From positions 27,042,168 through 27,106,167 of the forward strand of contig JAQNBH010000014.1 of the NCBI GenBank assembly GCA_028752905.1: a stretch of DNA of 64,000 nucleotides, written 5' to 3'. Position numbers and translations under genes: made by a program. The notes under the pieces are model-generated. The model worked only from the letters and a program-made list of their open reading frames with translations. It was not told the DNA's origin and searched no databases. The stretch's first letter is position 1. Each line of letters begins with the position of its first letter. The DNA comes from Cladorhizidae sp. MBARI D1340-BT2. Taxonomy: Eukaryota > Porifera > Demospongiae > Poecilosclerida > Cladorhizidae. This document shows positions 27,113-38,993 of this stretch, piece by piece.

Positions 27113-27148
27113 GTGGGGGAATAATGTCAAAAAAATACACCTCGACAA
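26831..27148 (-). pseudogene. piggyBac transposase N-terminal remnant
   Basis: The likely native start is the internal Met of MEKRRSIAEIISQ (near 27031). The acidic DISDDESSNEE tract is the kind of N-terminus seen in PGBD proteins. The frame then runs into unrelated sequence and stops at 26831. No DDD catalytic residues remain. Confidence 0.4.
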
Positions 27149-27782
27149 TACTCATCATAACTTCCACCCACTACCCTCTATCAACATAATTTTTATACCA
27201 AAATGTAGCCTAGAAGATAAGCTATTTATTGATGTATTTATCTTTTGTCAAGGAATGAAGAAGAATCGCGTCGCGTTACACGTTAGATTAGAAGAATGTC
27301 CACATATTTCCTCAAATTTCTCCCTAATTTCTCACCCAAACTCCATAATTTATATACTGTTTCACCAGAATGCTTATTGTGTGCTCTTTAACCTAAAGTA
27401 ATCTATTTTCACTGTTATGAGAATGTGTTGGGTATAGACCAGCATATCTGCATGTGGTTTGTATGGGATTTCCCCCTCTCCTGTGGTGCATTATCATACT
27501 TATTCAAATAGTTTAGGTGAAACTACTACATGTACTCTTACCATAAACTACCTAACAGCCACTTAGCATTATTAATGTATTTTTCATTCGAGGACAGGGC
27601 AAAAGTTGGATTGCCTGGCTGACACTTTGGCATAAAAAATATCTATGACAAAAGTTAAATACATCATTAAATAGCTTAGCTTCTAAGCTACATTTTGGTA
27701 CAAAATGATGTTGATAGAAGGTAGTGGGTGGAAGTTATGATTGGTATTGTCGAGGTGTATTTTTTTGACATTATTCCCCCCT
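27113..27782. mobile_element. fold-back element with about 145-bp inverted repeats
   Basis: The left arm (about 27115-27259) starts GGGGGAATAATGTC and contains atacacctcgacaata and acttccacccactacc. The right arm (about 27637-27781) is its inverse, ending gacattattcccccc. The middle 375 bp has no coding capacity. TTAA follows the right end; the left end abuts the piggyBac terminal repeat without an intervening TTAA. Confidence 0.75.
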
Positions 27783-27849
27783 TAAACAAGGATGATGTCA
27801 TAGCAAATTATAAATATATATAAGCACAACAATGTTAATAACTAATGAG

Positions 27850-28945
27850 ACTAAGGTCGCAGTCTATCACACTTTCCTCCCTTAGCTGGAAGGTCAATTA
27901 GTTGGCAATGATCTGGATGTGCTCTGTTTCGACTTGAACGACATGGGAGTGATGCAGGTGTTTCCACTTCGGTTTGCTCGACCTGACTCTCTGTCTGTGT
28001 TTGTGATGGTGCTTGTTGGTGGTCTGTACTTGCAAGTTGTTTTTCCGTTCCAGGAGGTTCAGTGTATTCGGTTCTCAGCTGTAGTTCCCAGAATATTTGA
28101 CTTCAGGCCCAATAGAACTACAGTCTGCAATCAAACTGTCTACGTGACAGTGCACATCTTCTGTCCATCAACTTAACCAGATAGGATAGGGGTCCAGTCA
28201 TATTGTTTCTCTAATACACTTATGCTTTGAATGGAAAGATCCTCCATGTACACAGGTCACCTTCAACAAATGTTGTCGGTACCTTGTTGTCCATGGGCTT
28301 CTTTCTGTTTCATCTTTTTCCCCTCCACTTGGCTTGAAATATTTGGAAACAAGTCAACCAAACGACATATCGGCTGTAGACCCATAAGCAACTCTGAGGA
28401 TGTTGTTGAGTGAGGTTTAATGTGGTATTTGTTTTCCTTGACATGGAATCTTCAACTTGGCGTAAGCCTTGCCTAACTGTTTTAACAACTCTTTTGGCCA
28501 ACCTGTTTGGAAGAAGGGTGGTAAGGTTCAGATGTTACATGCTTAATTGATCCCATTCCTTTCCATAGGCACTGAATTAATTGCTTGTAAAGGAGGCACG
28601 TTATCCGTCACATTCTTGTGAGAAGGCAGTAAGTAGCAAAAAGTGATCATTTCTATTGTCTTGGCGGTTGTAATAGAAGACATTACTTGAACCATCAACC
28701 ACCTTGAGTGTGAGCATCTTCTCTGATAAGGTACATGTGACTCATGAACAGACCCAGATGCAGTCGACTCCGGGGTCTTTCTGGCCACTCCCAAGGGTAG
28801 AGTGGTGCTGAAGCAGGTGAGTGTTGATGCTCTTGACATCCAGTAAGCTTGTAGTCATGGTCACAATGTCTGCATCCATGTTTGGCCACCACACATAGCG
28901 TAAACAACCAATTATCAACCAGCATTATTCCAGTCAAATATCCGA
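27850..28945 (-). pseudogene. gypsy integrase fragment (3' part of a split gypsy element)
   Basis: The minus strand from 28945 down gives an integrase in broken frames: YVWWPNMDADI, then QEHQHSPASAPLYPWEWPE (the linker before the first Asp), then MSHMYLIREDAH, then LAKRVVKTVRQGLRQVEDSM (the region around the catalytic Glu; the Glu itself reads as Lys or is lost). The pattern fits K02A2.6/Mag-like gypsy integrases. Below 28310 only scraps of the C-terminal tail are visible. The matching reverse transcriptase, RNase H and gag parts lie at 32390-34560 on the same strand, with a pogo-like transposon between them. Confidence 0.7.
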
Positions 28946-29095
28946 AAGTGCATGGAGGAAAGTGGGAGTGTTGGTGTGAAGAAGTGTGAGAGAGTTTGTT
29001 TGTAGGCTCTATTTGCACTGAGGTAAGTCTTTTCAGTGATTTATGGAGCTATATTCTAGCTCTTCTACCCTTTCATTTCATAGCTATGCCTCGGA

Positions 29096-31630
29096 AGGGT
29101 GTGAGAAAACGCTTGTCTAGGCGAAAATCTCAACCATCGCCGTCATCATCTAGCAACCCAGCTCCTAGGCCATTAGTAAAGCGAAAACAATGGACTGACC
29201 AGCAAATGGAAGCAGCAATGAAGGCAGTTGAAGGAGGCCAAGGGATACATAAAGCAGCTGGCGATCATAGGGTCCCTGTATCCACTTTGCAGAATTGAGT
29301 AAGTGGCAGAGTAAAACATGGTGACAAACCTGGGCCTAGGCCATACCTATGTTGCCAGGAGGAACATGAACTTGGCTCTTTTTTGAAGCAGTGTGCAACT
29401 GTAGGCTATGGTAAAACAAGAAAGGATGTCATGCATATAGCAGAGTATGTTGCCAGAGAGAAGGGTTTGCTGAAAAAAGATTGCATTACTCATGGTTGGT
29501 GGAATAGATTTATTGAGCGTCAAGGTGATTTGTCACTCAGAAGAAGTGATACCACTGCTCATGTTCGAATGAACGCCATTAACAAGGAAACGATGGAGCA
29601 ATACTTCTCCCTGCTCAAAGATGTTCTTGATAAACATAATCTGCATTCAAAATGGCTCAGATATATAACGTTGATGAGAGTGGTGTGCCATTTGATTACA
29701 AAGTCCCTAATATTGTGCTAAGACTGGGTCCAAGAAAATTCGATATATATAGGCAGTCTGGCAAGAAGGGGCAAGTTATAGTGGTAGCTTGTGCTAGTGC
29801 AGTTGGTCAAGCAATTCCGCCAATGATAATTTTTGATGCTCGATATCTCAATTATGCATGGACCAAAGATGAGGTTCCGGGAACACGGTATGGGTTAATA
29901 CGAACTTATTCGAGGGATGGTTGATTGAACACCTTCAATTTACAGTTCCTGGACGCCCCCTTTTGTTGCTTCTCGATGGGCATAGCACACATTATCAGCC
30001 TGATGCAGTTAGATTTTCAAGGGAACATGATATTATCATGCTATGTTTACCTCCCCATACCACCCACGAATCTCAGCCACTGGATTGTGGTGTTTTCAAG
30101 CCCCTCAAGAGCAAGTGGACTGAAGTGTGAATATTTCTATAAGTACCCTGGGAAAGTGATAACAAGATTTAATTTCAATATGTTGTTCTCCCAAGCATGG
30201 TTGAAGTCGCTTATTCCTTCAAACATCATTGCCGGTTTTAAGACTTGCGGAGTGTACCCATACAATCCATCTGCCATTTCTGTTCCAGACGATGACAACA
30301 CTAGCAGTGAGAAAACTCGTGATCGATCTGGTAAGGGGGGGAGCGGAGATGAGGGAACAAGTGGAGATGGGGGAAGTAGTGGAGATGAGGCAGGAAGTGG
30401 AGATAGGGGAGGTGGTGGAGATAGTAGACAACTATCCATTGAGGGAGGGCATGAACTGCCATCTGGTGCGGGAGGGCATGGACAACAGTGTGATGAGGGA
30501 GGGAGTGAACTGCAGCCTGGTGAGTAATGGAGTGGACAGCATCCTGGTGAGGAATGGGATTGGGGGGGGTTCTACTGAGGGAGGAGGTGCTAGAACTGGA
30601 CGTGGTGGAGCATGTGGGTCAGCAGTTCCTTTTGGAAGTAGTGGACAGTCGGGTGCTGTGGGAAGTGAGGGGACATCAATGTTTGGATCCTGCACAAACG
30701 AGCAGTTAGATCTCTTTCAGTGTCGGTACAAGGAGGGATACAATCTCTCTATTGATCCATGTTACATCCATTGGCTTGACATACATCATCCTGAAGCAAT
30801 ACCTGTCGATTGCCATGATCTAACCCCTGCTAGAGATCCAGTCTCGTCTGTGGTGAGTCGTCACAACCTAACCCCTGCTGTAACCCCAGATGAAGATGTC
30901 TTATCCGTGGCAAGTTCCTTTACAAACATCTCTCCATTATGTCCTGTTGTTGCTAGTACTCCAGGGGTTGCTCTAAAACCTAGTTCAGCTTCAAAAGAGT
31001 TGACCAGTGCAGGCAAGATGTCCAGTGCAAAGGACTCTTCTAGAGAAGTGAGTGTAGTGTCAAAATACTTGGCTATTCCTGTAGAATCTACTCCAAAACG
31101 TGCTGCAAGCAGTTTTCCACGTGCCAACTATTTCCACGTGCCAACTAGTGAAGATTCACTGCGGACATTTGAAGAAGATGAATTGGAAAGGAAGGCAAAA
31201 CGGAAGACAGAAAAGGAAGAGTAAGGGATGAGGAGTCGAAGAAGAAATCAGAGAATACAATCCTAAGAGAACAAGAACGAGTAAAGAAAGTAGAACTGAA
31301 GGAAGAAGCAAAGAAGAAAAGAGAAGTGAAGAGGAAGTGTGAGGAAGAAACAGGAAGGAGAAAAGAAGTGAAGAGAAAGCGACAGTGCATCAAAGTACAC
31401 CCCACGCCAGCCACAGAGAGTAAAGCAGATCAGCTAAGGGAAATTGACACCAATATCTGGCATACGTGCAATGGCAATATGTCATTGAGGGGAATGGTGC
31501 AGATTGGCTGGCATGTGCGTGTGGGAACGGGCTCCATGAAGATTGTGTGGATGATTGCATAAGAGATGAAGATGGAAAGGATTGCATTTGCCCATTCTGT
31601 TTGGATGATCTAGCTACAAAGTTTGCGTGA
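29096..31630 (+). pseudogene. pogo/Tigger-like transposase with C-terminal zinc finger, multiply broken
   Basis: The order is: basic N-terminus (MPRKGVRKRLSRRK); a psq-type helix-turn-helix (WTDQQMEAAMKAVEGG); a CENP-B-type helix-turn-helix (VAREKGLLKKD, ITHGWWNRFIERQ, near 29440-29530); and a DDE_1 nuclease with first Asp in YNVDESGVPFD, second in LLLLLDGHSTHY and the downstream CLPPHTTHESQPLD block. Then come GVYPYNPSAI, a Gly/Asp/Ser-rich linker, a Lys/Glu coiled coil (about 31170-31390) and a Cys/His finger (WLACACGNGLHEDC, then CICPFC) ending at 31630. Breaks: TGA at about 29296 where Arg is expected, and frame changes near 29650, 29905, 30125, 30520, 31222 and 31450. Such transposases cut and paste at TA sites. 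Terminal repeats were not found. Confidence 0.8.
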
Positions 31631-32389
31631 CAGTTTCAACATTTCCTGCACAAACACATGTTCTCATACTTGGACAACAATATTGTTATTAAATACTGCA
31701 ATGCAAGATGCAAATCTGGTAAAGGTTGAACTTCTACAGAATTGCTTGGGAGAGGGGAAATCTCAGTGAGTGATAATTGATGTACATAATATTAATGAGT
31801 GGTTGATAATTGATGCACATGATTAATAACCAGTTTTGAGTGAGCAGAATTGTCAGTACTGGGGTTCCATTTTGGAATACGATAATTGGAATGATACTAC
31901 ACCAGTTCACTGTTAAATGGTTGATGGAGCTCCTGGTCTGGAATGAAGTCTTTCAGCACAATCTGCAAGTAAGATATAGCATTGGGACAAAACTTGGGTG
32001 ATAATTGGTTGCTTATGCTAAGACCAGGCTAAGGCCTTCATCTTGGATGATCCTAGAGGTTTTCCAACCCGAGTCTCTAATACTCTTGATTCCCATAGCA
32101 ATCAGCCATCTAGGGTACTAAATTCCTTCTGTCTTACTCGGTATGGTTTCAGGTCTTCACTTGGTCTTGATATGGCATAACATAAGTTAACAGTTTACTT
32201 AAAAACGCCATATTCACTTGATATCTGCTGCATGAATGAGGTTTCTTGGTAATTTTACTAAGGAGGTTGTTACAAGACTGGATAATCTTGCATCACCGTT
32301 ACCCAACTTCTTCCCAGCCTTATAGCGTACTGTACACCTCTAAGTGCTCAGAGTAAGTGCCCATCAATTCGTGATAATGCAAGAGGTGG
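31631..32389. other. non-coding stretch between pogo and gypsy remnants
   Basis: No domain, array or terminal repeat recognised. The 3' end of the pogo element and its junction with the gypsy element must lie here. Confidence 0.4.
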
Positions 32390-34560
32390 AATTTATCTAT
32401 ATTCCTAAACACAGAGCTAAGACAAGTCGATGGTCAGACTTGATAGTAAAGAGTCTACCACAGAGTAAGTATGAAATTTTGTAGTACCAAGTATTATCAC
32501 TAACCCTTTCTTTCCTAGCTTTGAGTAATTTTTCTAGCTCAGAGAATGAAGTGTAAGCTTTCGTAACCATCGTCATTATGTGTGATAGGACCGCACCCAA
32601 ACCATAATTTTTGAGGTGCTATATATGTTAAAGGGTTTTGCATCATAGTTGAACCAATAGTGAGTTGGCTTGTAATGCATCCTTAGCCATATAGAATTTT
32701 CTCAAGTTTGTCGAGTTTAGTGATCCTGCTTGCTTTTCCAAACAAACTGAGGAAACAGTTGTGAGGATGGAAAATCCCCAAGAAGGCTCTAAACTGAGTG
32801 ATATTAGTTGGTCTTGGGGCTTCTTTAATAGCATGAATTTTTTCTTCAGTGGGGTGTAATCCATGTAAACCATCCTTGTCAATCACATGCTCAAGGTGTT
32901 CAACTTTAGGTAGCATGAATGAACATTTAGCCTTGTTTGATTGAGCTCCTTCTAAATCTAGCTTGAACAAAGCACAACCCAGTCACTAAAATACCATCTC
33001 TAGATAGACAGCAGCACCCTTGCGCCCTTGTAACAGTTGTATCTTTAAAAAATAGATGGAGCATCTGAAACTCCAAAGGCTAATCTGTTGTACTGAAATA
33101 ACCCTTGTGTATATTCACAGTTACACACTGTTTAGAGGCATTCTCTAACTTCATCTGTAGGTAAGTCTGAGACATGTCGAGTTTAGTGAAATATCTTCCA
33201 CTATTCAGAACAGCAAGAAACTAGGTAAGGATAAGTGCCTATGAGTTAATGGTAATTTTATAGTCTCCACAGATTCTTAGACCTCCACTGCTTTTCATTA
33301 CAGGGACTATATTATGTGCAGCTCAACCACAGAACTGAACAGGTGAAATTATGCCTGTCTCTCACTTTCTGTTTCAACTTTCTCCCCTAAGAGAGTAGGT
33401 TACTGACTTATAAATTATAGTTTTGAAAAACTTAGGTCTGGGTCTACATGTAACTTCACTTTGGTTCCTTTCAGTCTCATTATTGAACCCGCTTGCATGC
33501 TTGTCTATATATATAGCAATGCCTGTAACTGGTTAATTTACCTAAGTTTAAATCCAATCACTACCTAGCAGGTTTGGTCCTCCCCCCTCTCACGTGGTGT
33601 ACTTACTTCTGGACCACGTGTGTACTTAACACAACCTTTTTCTTGCGTATAATAAGTGTTGGAATTCCAATATATGGGGTTGGATATAGTTTCAATTAGT
33701 AGGCCGCTATTCTACCCTTAATCCGCGTATACCGCATATACCGCGTATAATAAGTGTTGGGATTCCAATATTTGGGGTTAGATATTAAGTGTTTCAATTT
33801 TAATTAGTAGGCCGCTATCTTACCCTTAATCCGAGTATACCGCGTATAATGGGATTCCAATATTTGGGATTAGATATTAAGTGTTTCAATTTTAATTAGC
33901 AAGTGATGGATGCTGATCCCCCAGCAAGGGTACTCTCCCCTGCATAAGTCCACAACCTGGCATCAGTATCTTAGAGCTTTTGGACTCTTCTGTAATGTGT
34001 ATCTTCATACGTTTCCTTCATAATGAGAGTGAGGACAGCACCATGTCAAATTCCATTTCTACTGGTACTTGGTTAATGTAAACATTTACCATGAATGGCT
34101 AGGTAAATAAAGTGTTCACACTCTTCGGAGTGTCCTTGTATTTAGACTTTGTCATCCAAATAAAGATAACCTTTCATTTGCTTACCTTTATATCCTGTCT
34201 GTGTTAGCTTTTTCCTGCATGCCCTTGCAATAGTTCCCATTTGTTTCGAGGTGTGTGTAGGTTTCTCTTTCACGACTCTGGTGGAGTAAGGAGCTGATGC
34301 ACCTCCAAAGATGAAGGTTGGCTCCCATTGGCTGTCCTGCTCGAGTGTCCTTTTCTGCTCACTCAATAGCTAAGGTTAACTCAATAGATTTTCAGCGGTT
34401 AAGTCCTTTTTCAGCCAACAACTGTTGCTGAATTCCATCATGGTTGACTCTGCAAACCAAACGATTGCATAACATCTCCTTCAGAGTGTCTTTGTACTGA
34501 CAGTGGTCCGCTAAAGCTCACAATGCTGCTACATACTTGGATTATAGAGACTCCCCTGAT
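32390..34560 (-). pseudogene. gypsy gag-protease-RT-RNase H remnant
   Basis: The minus strand from 34560 down shows gag (LCNRLVCRVNHDGIQQQLLAE and a single zinc-knuckle tail GTIARACRKKLTQTGYKG near 34200); protease scraps near 34060-33930; reverse transcriptase (SGGLRICGDYKITINS near 33265, YFTKLDMSQTYLQMKLEN near 33180); the RT-connection region (KAKCSFMLPKVEHLEHVIDK then ITQFRAFLGIF, 32970-32760); and RNase H (LLCGRLFTIKSDHRLVLAL, 32460-32410). Frames are broken throughout. Gene order here is the normal RT then RNase H, and the integrase continues at 28945 beyond the pogo insertion. No LTR was found. Confidence 0.75.
33640..33900 (+). repeat. about 105-bp tandem repeat, three units
   Basis: Three units carry cgcgtataataagtgttgg, attccaatatttggggtta and gtaggccgctat. 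They lie inside the decayed gypsy element, between its protease and RT scraps. Confidence 0.8.
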
Positions 34561-36228
34561 GCTCTCATACAACTACTAGTAATGAATACGAGGTATATAT
34601 TGTGTGCTGAGCGAAGGTGTGATGGAGATAAAAACAACTTTATTACCAAGTGTAGCTGCAGGCATAACAATATACACTGATCTGTAAATCATAAGATTGT
34701 ATTGCTTGGGTTGTTATATGTCGCAAAGATGACACGCAAATTAGTGAAGCGTTCCTTGATTAACTAATGTGGACTACTTTGACTTGATCATGAGCTTCTA
34801 AGATTTGAAATCTTGACTTGATTTAGTCAGTATTTACACTCTAGCAGCTCTCTAGCTTGTCCCTATCTAGTTAGTGAGCTACATAAAAAGGAAAGTTTTC
34901 TTGAAGATGCCTCCCCAAAAGAGAAGCTAAGGCATAAATGAGGCAGGGAAAAATCCAGCCCCTCCAGGAATAGAGGATGTCACCTGCCCTGTCTGTCTGG
35001 ATGTCACCTGCCCTGTCTGTCTGGATGTCATCATCGATGCCACTGATGGTAGAGAAGGCCAAGACTCGATCTATTGTATTGCAAAATACAAACTGTGGAT
35101 TCACAGGAGATATGCTGGCCTCTCAACTAACTACTTCCATTGAACCCTTTTCATGCACTACTGCCAACTTAGTAAGAAATTGCAACCCTAAAGAACAAAA
35201 TATCGAAGTTGAGATCAGAACTCAAGTACTTAACCAAGGCCTAAGCGGTCATATGCAACACTTCATTTAAAACTGAAATTGCAGGAAGATTGAGGAGCAC
35301 ATCTAGTGCAATCTGCATCCTAACTGTACCACAATACCAGCAAGTACAGTCCTTAGTAGCACACTATGATAAAAGCTCTATGGTAAATTACTCCATATTT
35401 GCAGCTACCGTCTTATTCTCTGGATGTCATCTTCCTCACGTTTTAAAGCTAGCTTTTATGAAGGTGTTTTCAGTCACTAGTGACGTGGTATAACTTATGT
35501 GATTACTGTAATAATGAAGCATGTGCGATATGCATGTGAATTACGTTATAACTAGGTTACAAAGATTACAAAGATCATGTTCAGTGTCAAGGTACACTCC
35601 AAAGCTGACCACAGTTGAAGGCTAAACTGGGTATGTTTGATGCTAATAAAGTGCATGAACCCATGCACCATCATTGGTATGTAACCTTAGGGCATTATTG
35701 GCATCTACCTGTATGCATGTTCCACTAACCCGTGGAAGGGAAAACATGGGGCTTGATTGCATTTGATCTTCTAGTTGACAACGAGTGTAGTATTGATAGG
35801 TGTTTATATCTTCTTTATATCTTCTTTACCTATAGACATGAGTCCAAAGAACCACGACCATTATAATCTAGTCAAGAGATAGAGAAGTACAAGTATGTCT
35901 GACTTATAGTGACCTGCCCTGTGCAGAGACTATTTATGCATCAATAATTCATTATCTACATGAACTAGAGTCTGAAGGTGAATCACCCTTAACAACAAAG
36001 AAGAAATATTCTGATGATGCTGTTTCTTTCCAGGTTTGATTAACATTAGCAAGTGGATTAAGTTTGTGCAAATTCCATGCTTAGCTTAACATTATACATG
36101 AATAAAATATGGGACACCTGTGAGATGAGAGCATCTACTGAACGTGTCAAGCAGGTCTCTCTACAATTGAAAGAGGTGTTATGATAGTTCACTAAGATCT
36201 TGGTATGATGACTCACTTTAGTGTGCAG
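34561..36228. other. unassigned stretch between gypsy remnant and second CXXC finger
   Basis: A 24-bp direct duplication (tgtcacctgccctgtctgtc repeated) lies at 34979-35026. Short frames on both strands have no recognisable domain. Exon-like boundaries (for example ttctttccag at 36034) suggest decayed exons of the same element as the CXXC finger, but I cannot assign them. Confidence 0.35.
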
Positions 36229-36390
36229 TAAGCAGAAGGAAAAGATGTGGCACATGTGAGGGGTGTGTCACCAAAATTTTTGGCAAGTGCAGTTCACTGT
36301 TTAGACATGCCAAGTTTTGGTGGCAAGGGAACACTGAAGAAGTGCTGCAAATTCAGACAGTGCAAGAGAATCAATGCAGATAGTGATGGT
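36229..36390 (+). pseudogene. CXXC zinc finger with a one-base frameshift
   Basis: After a tgtgcag acceptor the frame reads SRRKRCGTCEGCVTKIFGKC. A single extra base at about 36297 shifts it, and the finger continues as CLDMPSFGGKGTLKKCCKFR followed by QCKR. Together these give both CXXC clusters and the closing KKxCxxRxC of a CXXC domain, more complete than the one at 1649-1790. One Cys-region residue is Phe (KIFGKC where CGKC is usual). The frameshift and the repeat-rich surroundings point to a dead copy. The family binds unmethylated CpG. Confidence 0.6.
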
Positions 36391-36599
36391 GTGTACACAA
36401 ACCGTACACAAATAATTTTGCTACTTGCATCATTATTTCATTTGGGGCTAGTCCAATTGTTTTAATTAATTAAACTGTGTATAATGCTGTAGAAACCAAA
36501 ACAGATTCATCAGAAATTACTGCAGATGCTCCTCTATATACCAATTTTAGAAGTAATTAAATAGATAAATTCTTGTTGTTTAGCATTTCAAAGTAAAAT

Positions 36600-36840
36600 A
36601 CTTGCAATCTTTTACTGGCTAGTGCATCCTGTGGCAACAAGCCAGTGACTACCATAAAATCATGTCAAGTGTATAAAGAAGACCTCAATACACTGACAGG
36701 CAGTGAATGGTTAACAGAAGGTATTTTGAAAATAAAATCACCAAATCTATAGTGGATAATTCATCAAAAAGGCGATAATACTCATATCAGAACAAATGTA
36801 TTTGACTCTAATTCTATTGGATACATGCATTCAGCCATCA
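36600..36840 (+). pseudogene. possible start of a Ulp1-type protease domain
   Basis: The frame around 36670-36730 reads VYKEDLNTLTGSEWLTEGIL, resembling the LxxLxxxxWLxDxxI entry of Ulp1/SENP proteases. The Gmr1-like retroelement starts at 36841 and cuts off the rest. The stretch 50108-50500 should be the other side but shows no His, Asp or Cys motif I can place. Weak call. Confidence 0.28.
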
Positions 36841-37389
36841 GCCTCAACCTTAATCGTTCTAGCCAATTCCGATGTCGACTCGCCGTTACTCCCGCTTTTA
36901 ATTTGACTCTTTCTCAGTCAAGCTAACAGCCGGTTTCCCACTAGCAAGCCCAAACTATTAAAACAACATTTAATTACAAATAAGCACCAAATTAGGGATG
37001 CCGCCTTTCTTTTCTCACAGAACAAGAAACACACAGCAAAACAACAGTTTCAATAAGTCTCAACACAGTGACACGCATTAGTTCAATTCAATACTCAATC
37101 ACTCCAGGACACTCTACTCAGTCCAAACTCATTAACTAACTCCAACTAACTCTATCCACAGTTCTCCGTTTCTTGTCTAATTTACGAGCAGATTCCCCGC
37201 TCCGTCACTGGGCTGCTGACCAATCAGAAGAAAACATCATTCTCGAATTCCTTCTAGAAGCTTTTTCTCCGTGTACGGGTTCTTAATCAATTAATGTCTG
37301 AGTGTTTCCTCGTTCCATGTTTCCTCGTACTATATCTGTTTCAATGTTTCTCTGTTGTTCCCTTAAGGTAGAGAATGACATTTCCGACA
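36841..37389 (-). repeat. 3' LTR of the Gmr1-like element (outer end truncated)
   Basis: Matches the other LTR across about 550 bp with a few substitutions and small indels. On the plus strand it runs from gcctcaaccttaatcg to gacatttccgaca. The first about 28 bp of the other LTR (tgtcgaaatgctctctc onward) is missing here. Confidence 0.85.
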
Positions 37390-37439
37390 CTCTCCTATCA
37401 TTCTGGTCAGAACCCACTGAGACCATCCGCGTTCATATA

Positions 37440-37840
37440 GGGTTGTAGTTGGAGTGCCCAATGACCTAGACGACCATGGCTATCCTTCAGCTTAGCCAGG
37501 TGGGTTAGAGGATTACGATCTGTCGATCTGTCTCAATCGTGAAGGACGTTCCCTCCAAATAAATCCGATAATGTCTGATTCCATCCACAATTGCAAGAGC
37601 TTCTTTCTCAATAGTTGAGTATTTTTGTTCCCGATCCAACAATTTCCTCGAGCCATATGCAATTGGGTGGTCCTCCCCATACTCATCTTTTTGGGACAGC
37701 ACAAATCCAATCCATGTGTCTGAGGCATCAGTCTGGATGGTAAAGGGGAGATCCCAGGCTGGTGTCCTCAACACTGAATACTCAGTAAGGCGTTGCTTTA
37801 AAGTCTCGAAAGCTGCTTGTGCTGCTTCATTCCAGATCAC
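37440..37840 (-). pseudogene. Gmr1-like element: RNase H
   Basis: The minus strand reads WNEAAQAAFETLKQRLTEYS, FTIQTDASDTWIGFVLSQKD, YGSRKLLDREQKYSTIEKEA and LAIVDGIRHYRIYLEGTSF. These are the RT-connection and RNase H motifs (TDAS and the STIEKEALA block) of gypsy elements. A frame change near 37505 separates the closing part (NPLTHLAKLK). It is the last domain before the LTR, where an integrase would lie in an ordinary gypsy element. Confidence 0.85.
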
Positions 37841-37899
37841 TACATTGGGTTGGTCTTTCCGTGTCAGGTCGGTTAGTGGGGTGGCTAGGGTAGAAAAGT

Positions 37900-38993
37900 T
37901 AGGTATGAAATGCCTGTATTAGCCACATTAGCCCAAAAATGCACGAACATTCTTCTTAATCCTTGGTTCCATGAATCCTTGTACGGCTTGTACTTTCGCT
38001 TGCTGTGGTAATACCTTCCTTCGTCCAACGACATATCCCAGGTACTCACACTGGTTCACGGCGAACTTGCATTTCCTGTCCTTGATGTTAACTTTGCTTT
38101 CCTCAGCCTTTCCATGACCCAACGTAGGTGCTTGAAATGGTCTTCCCAGGTGTCGCTTCGAATTACTATGTCGTCCAGATAGGCTGCAGTGAATTGTTGA
38201 CCTCCCTCCAAAACTTCATCCATGAGTCTCTGAAAGGTCGAGGGGGGTTCTACCAATCAAAAGGCATAGTGGTGAACTCGTACTTTCCCCAATGAGTTAC
38301 GAAAGCCGGCTTCTCAATGCTTTTCTCTTCAACTGGCACTTGCCAATATCCTTTGGTCAAGTCCAGAGCTGTGATGTATTTTGCTTGTCCTATTTCATCG
38401 ATCATCTCCTCGATCCTTGGCAGTGGGTATGGGTCGGCTCTTGTGATGAGGTTGAGCTTTCTGTAGTCAACACATAAACGTTTGCTGCCATCCTTCTTAG
38501 GCACCAGCACAACGGGTGCTTCCCAGTGACTTTTTGAAGGTCGGATGATCCCCATCCTAGACAGATCCTTAATTTCTTGTCGTAAGTACTCATGGGATGC
38601 ATGAGGTAGACGGTAAGGTAATAACCGTACAGGACTTGCTCCTTCTGTCTCTATCACGTGTTCCACTAAGGTGGTTCGGCCAGGCATGACACTGATGACA
38701 TCCTGAAATTCTCTTTTCAATTGTTCCAACTGTTTGCATTGTTGCTCATCCAGGTCATTCTCCCTGGGGGTCTTTCCTTCCACTACTGGGTCATCAGTGA
38801 CGTCGTCATCTACCGCAAGGAACACTGCAGCAGTGGGGCTCTTCATGCTGTTGATGTGAAACGTTCGACTTGGTTTCCTGCCTTGGCCCATATCCACTTC
38901 ATAAGTAACATCCAAAATCTTTTTCGTGATGATTACTGGGCCCCTCCATTCACTATGGAGCTTGTTCAGATGTTTTGGTTGAAACACCAGCAC
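37900..38993 (-). pseudogene. Gmr1-like element: integrase tail fused in frame to reverse transcriptase
   Basis: From 38993 down, the frame begins with the integrase C-terminal module (LHSEWRGPVIITKKILDVTY, then FHINSMK) and continues through an acidic linker (DDDVTDDPVVEGK) into RT: VEHVIETEGASPVRLLPYRL, LSRMGIIRPSKSHWEAPVVL, VPKKDGSKRLCVDYRKLNLI and YITALDLTKGYWQVPV. After a frame break at about 38252 it continues with STFQRLMDEV, the YLDD active site (AAYLDDIVIRSD) and, after a second break near 38100, YLGYVVG. Two frame breaks make it inactive. Confidence 0.88.

Noticed and set aside
28996..31630. An intact host gene derived from a pogo transposase
   Set aside because: One nonsense codon and at least six frame changes; domesticated genes should be open.
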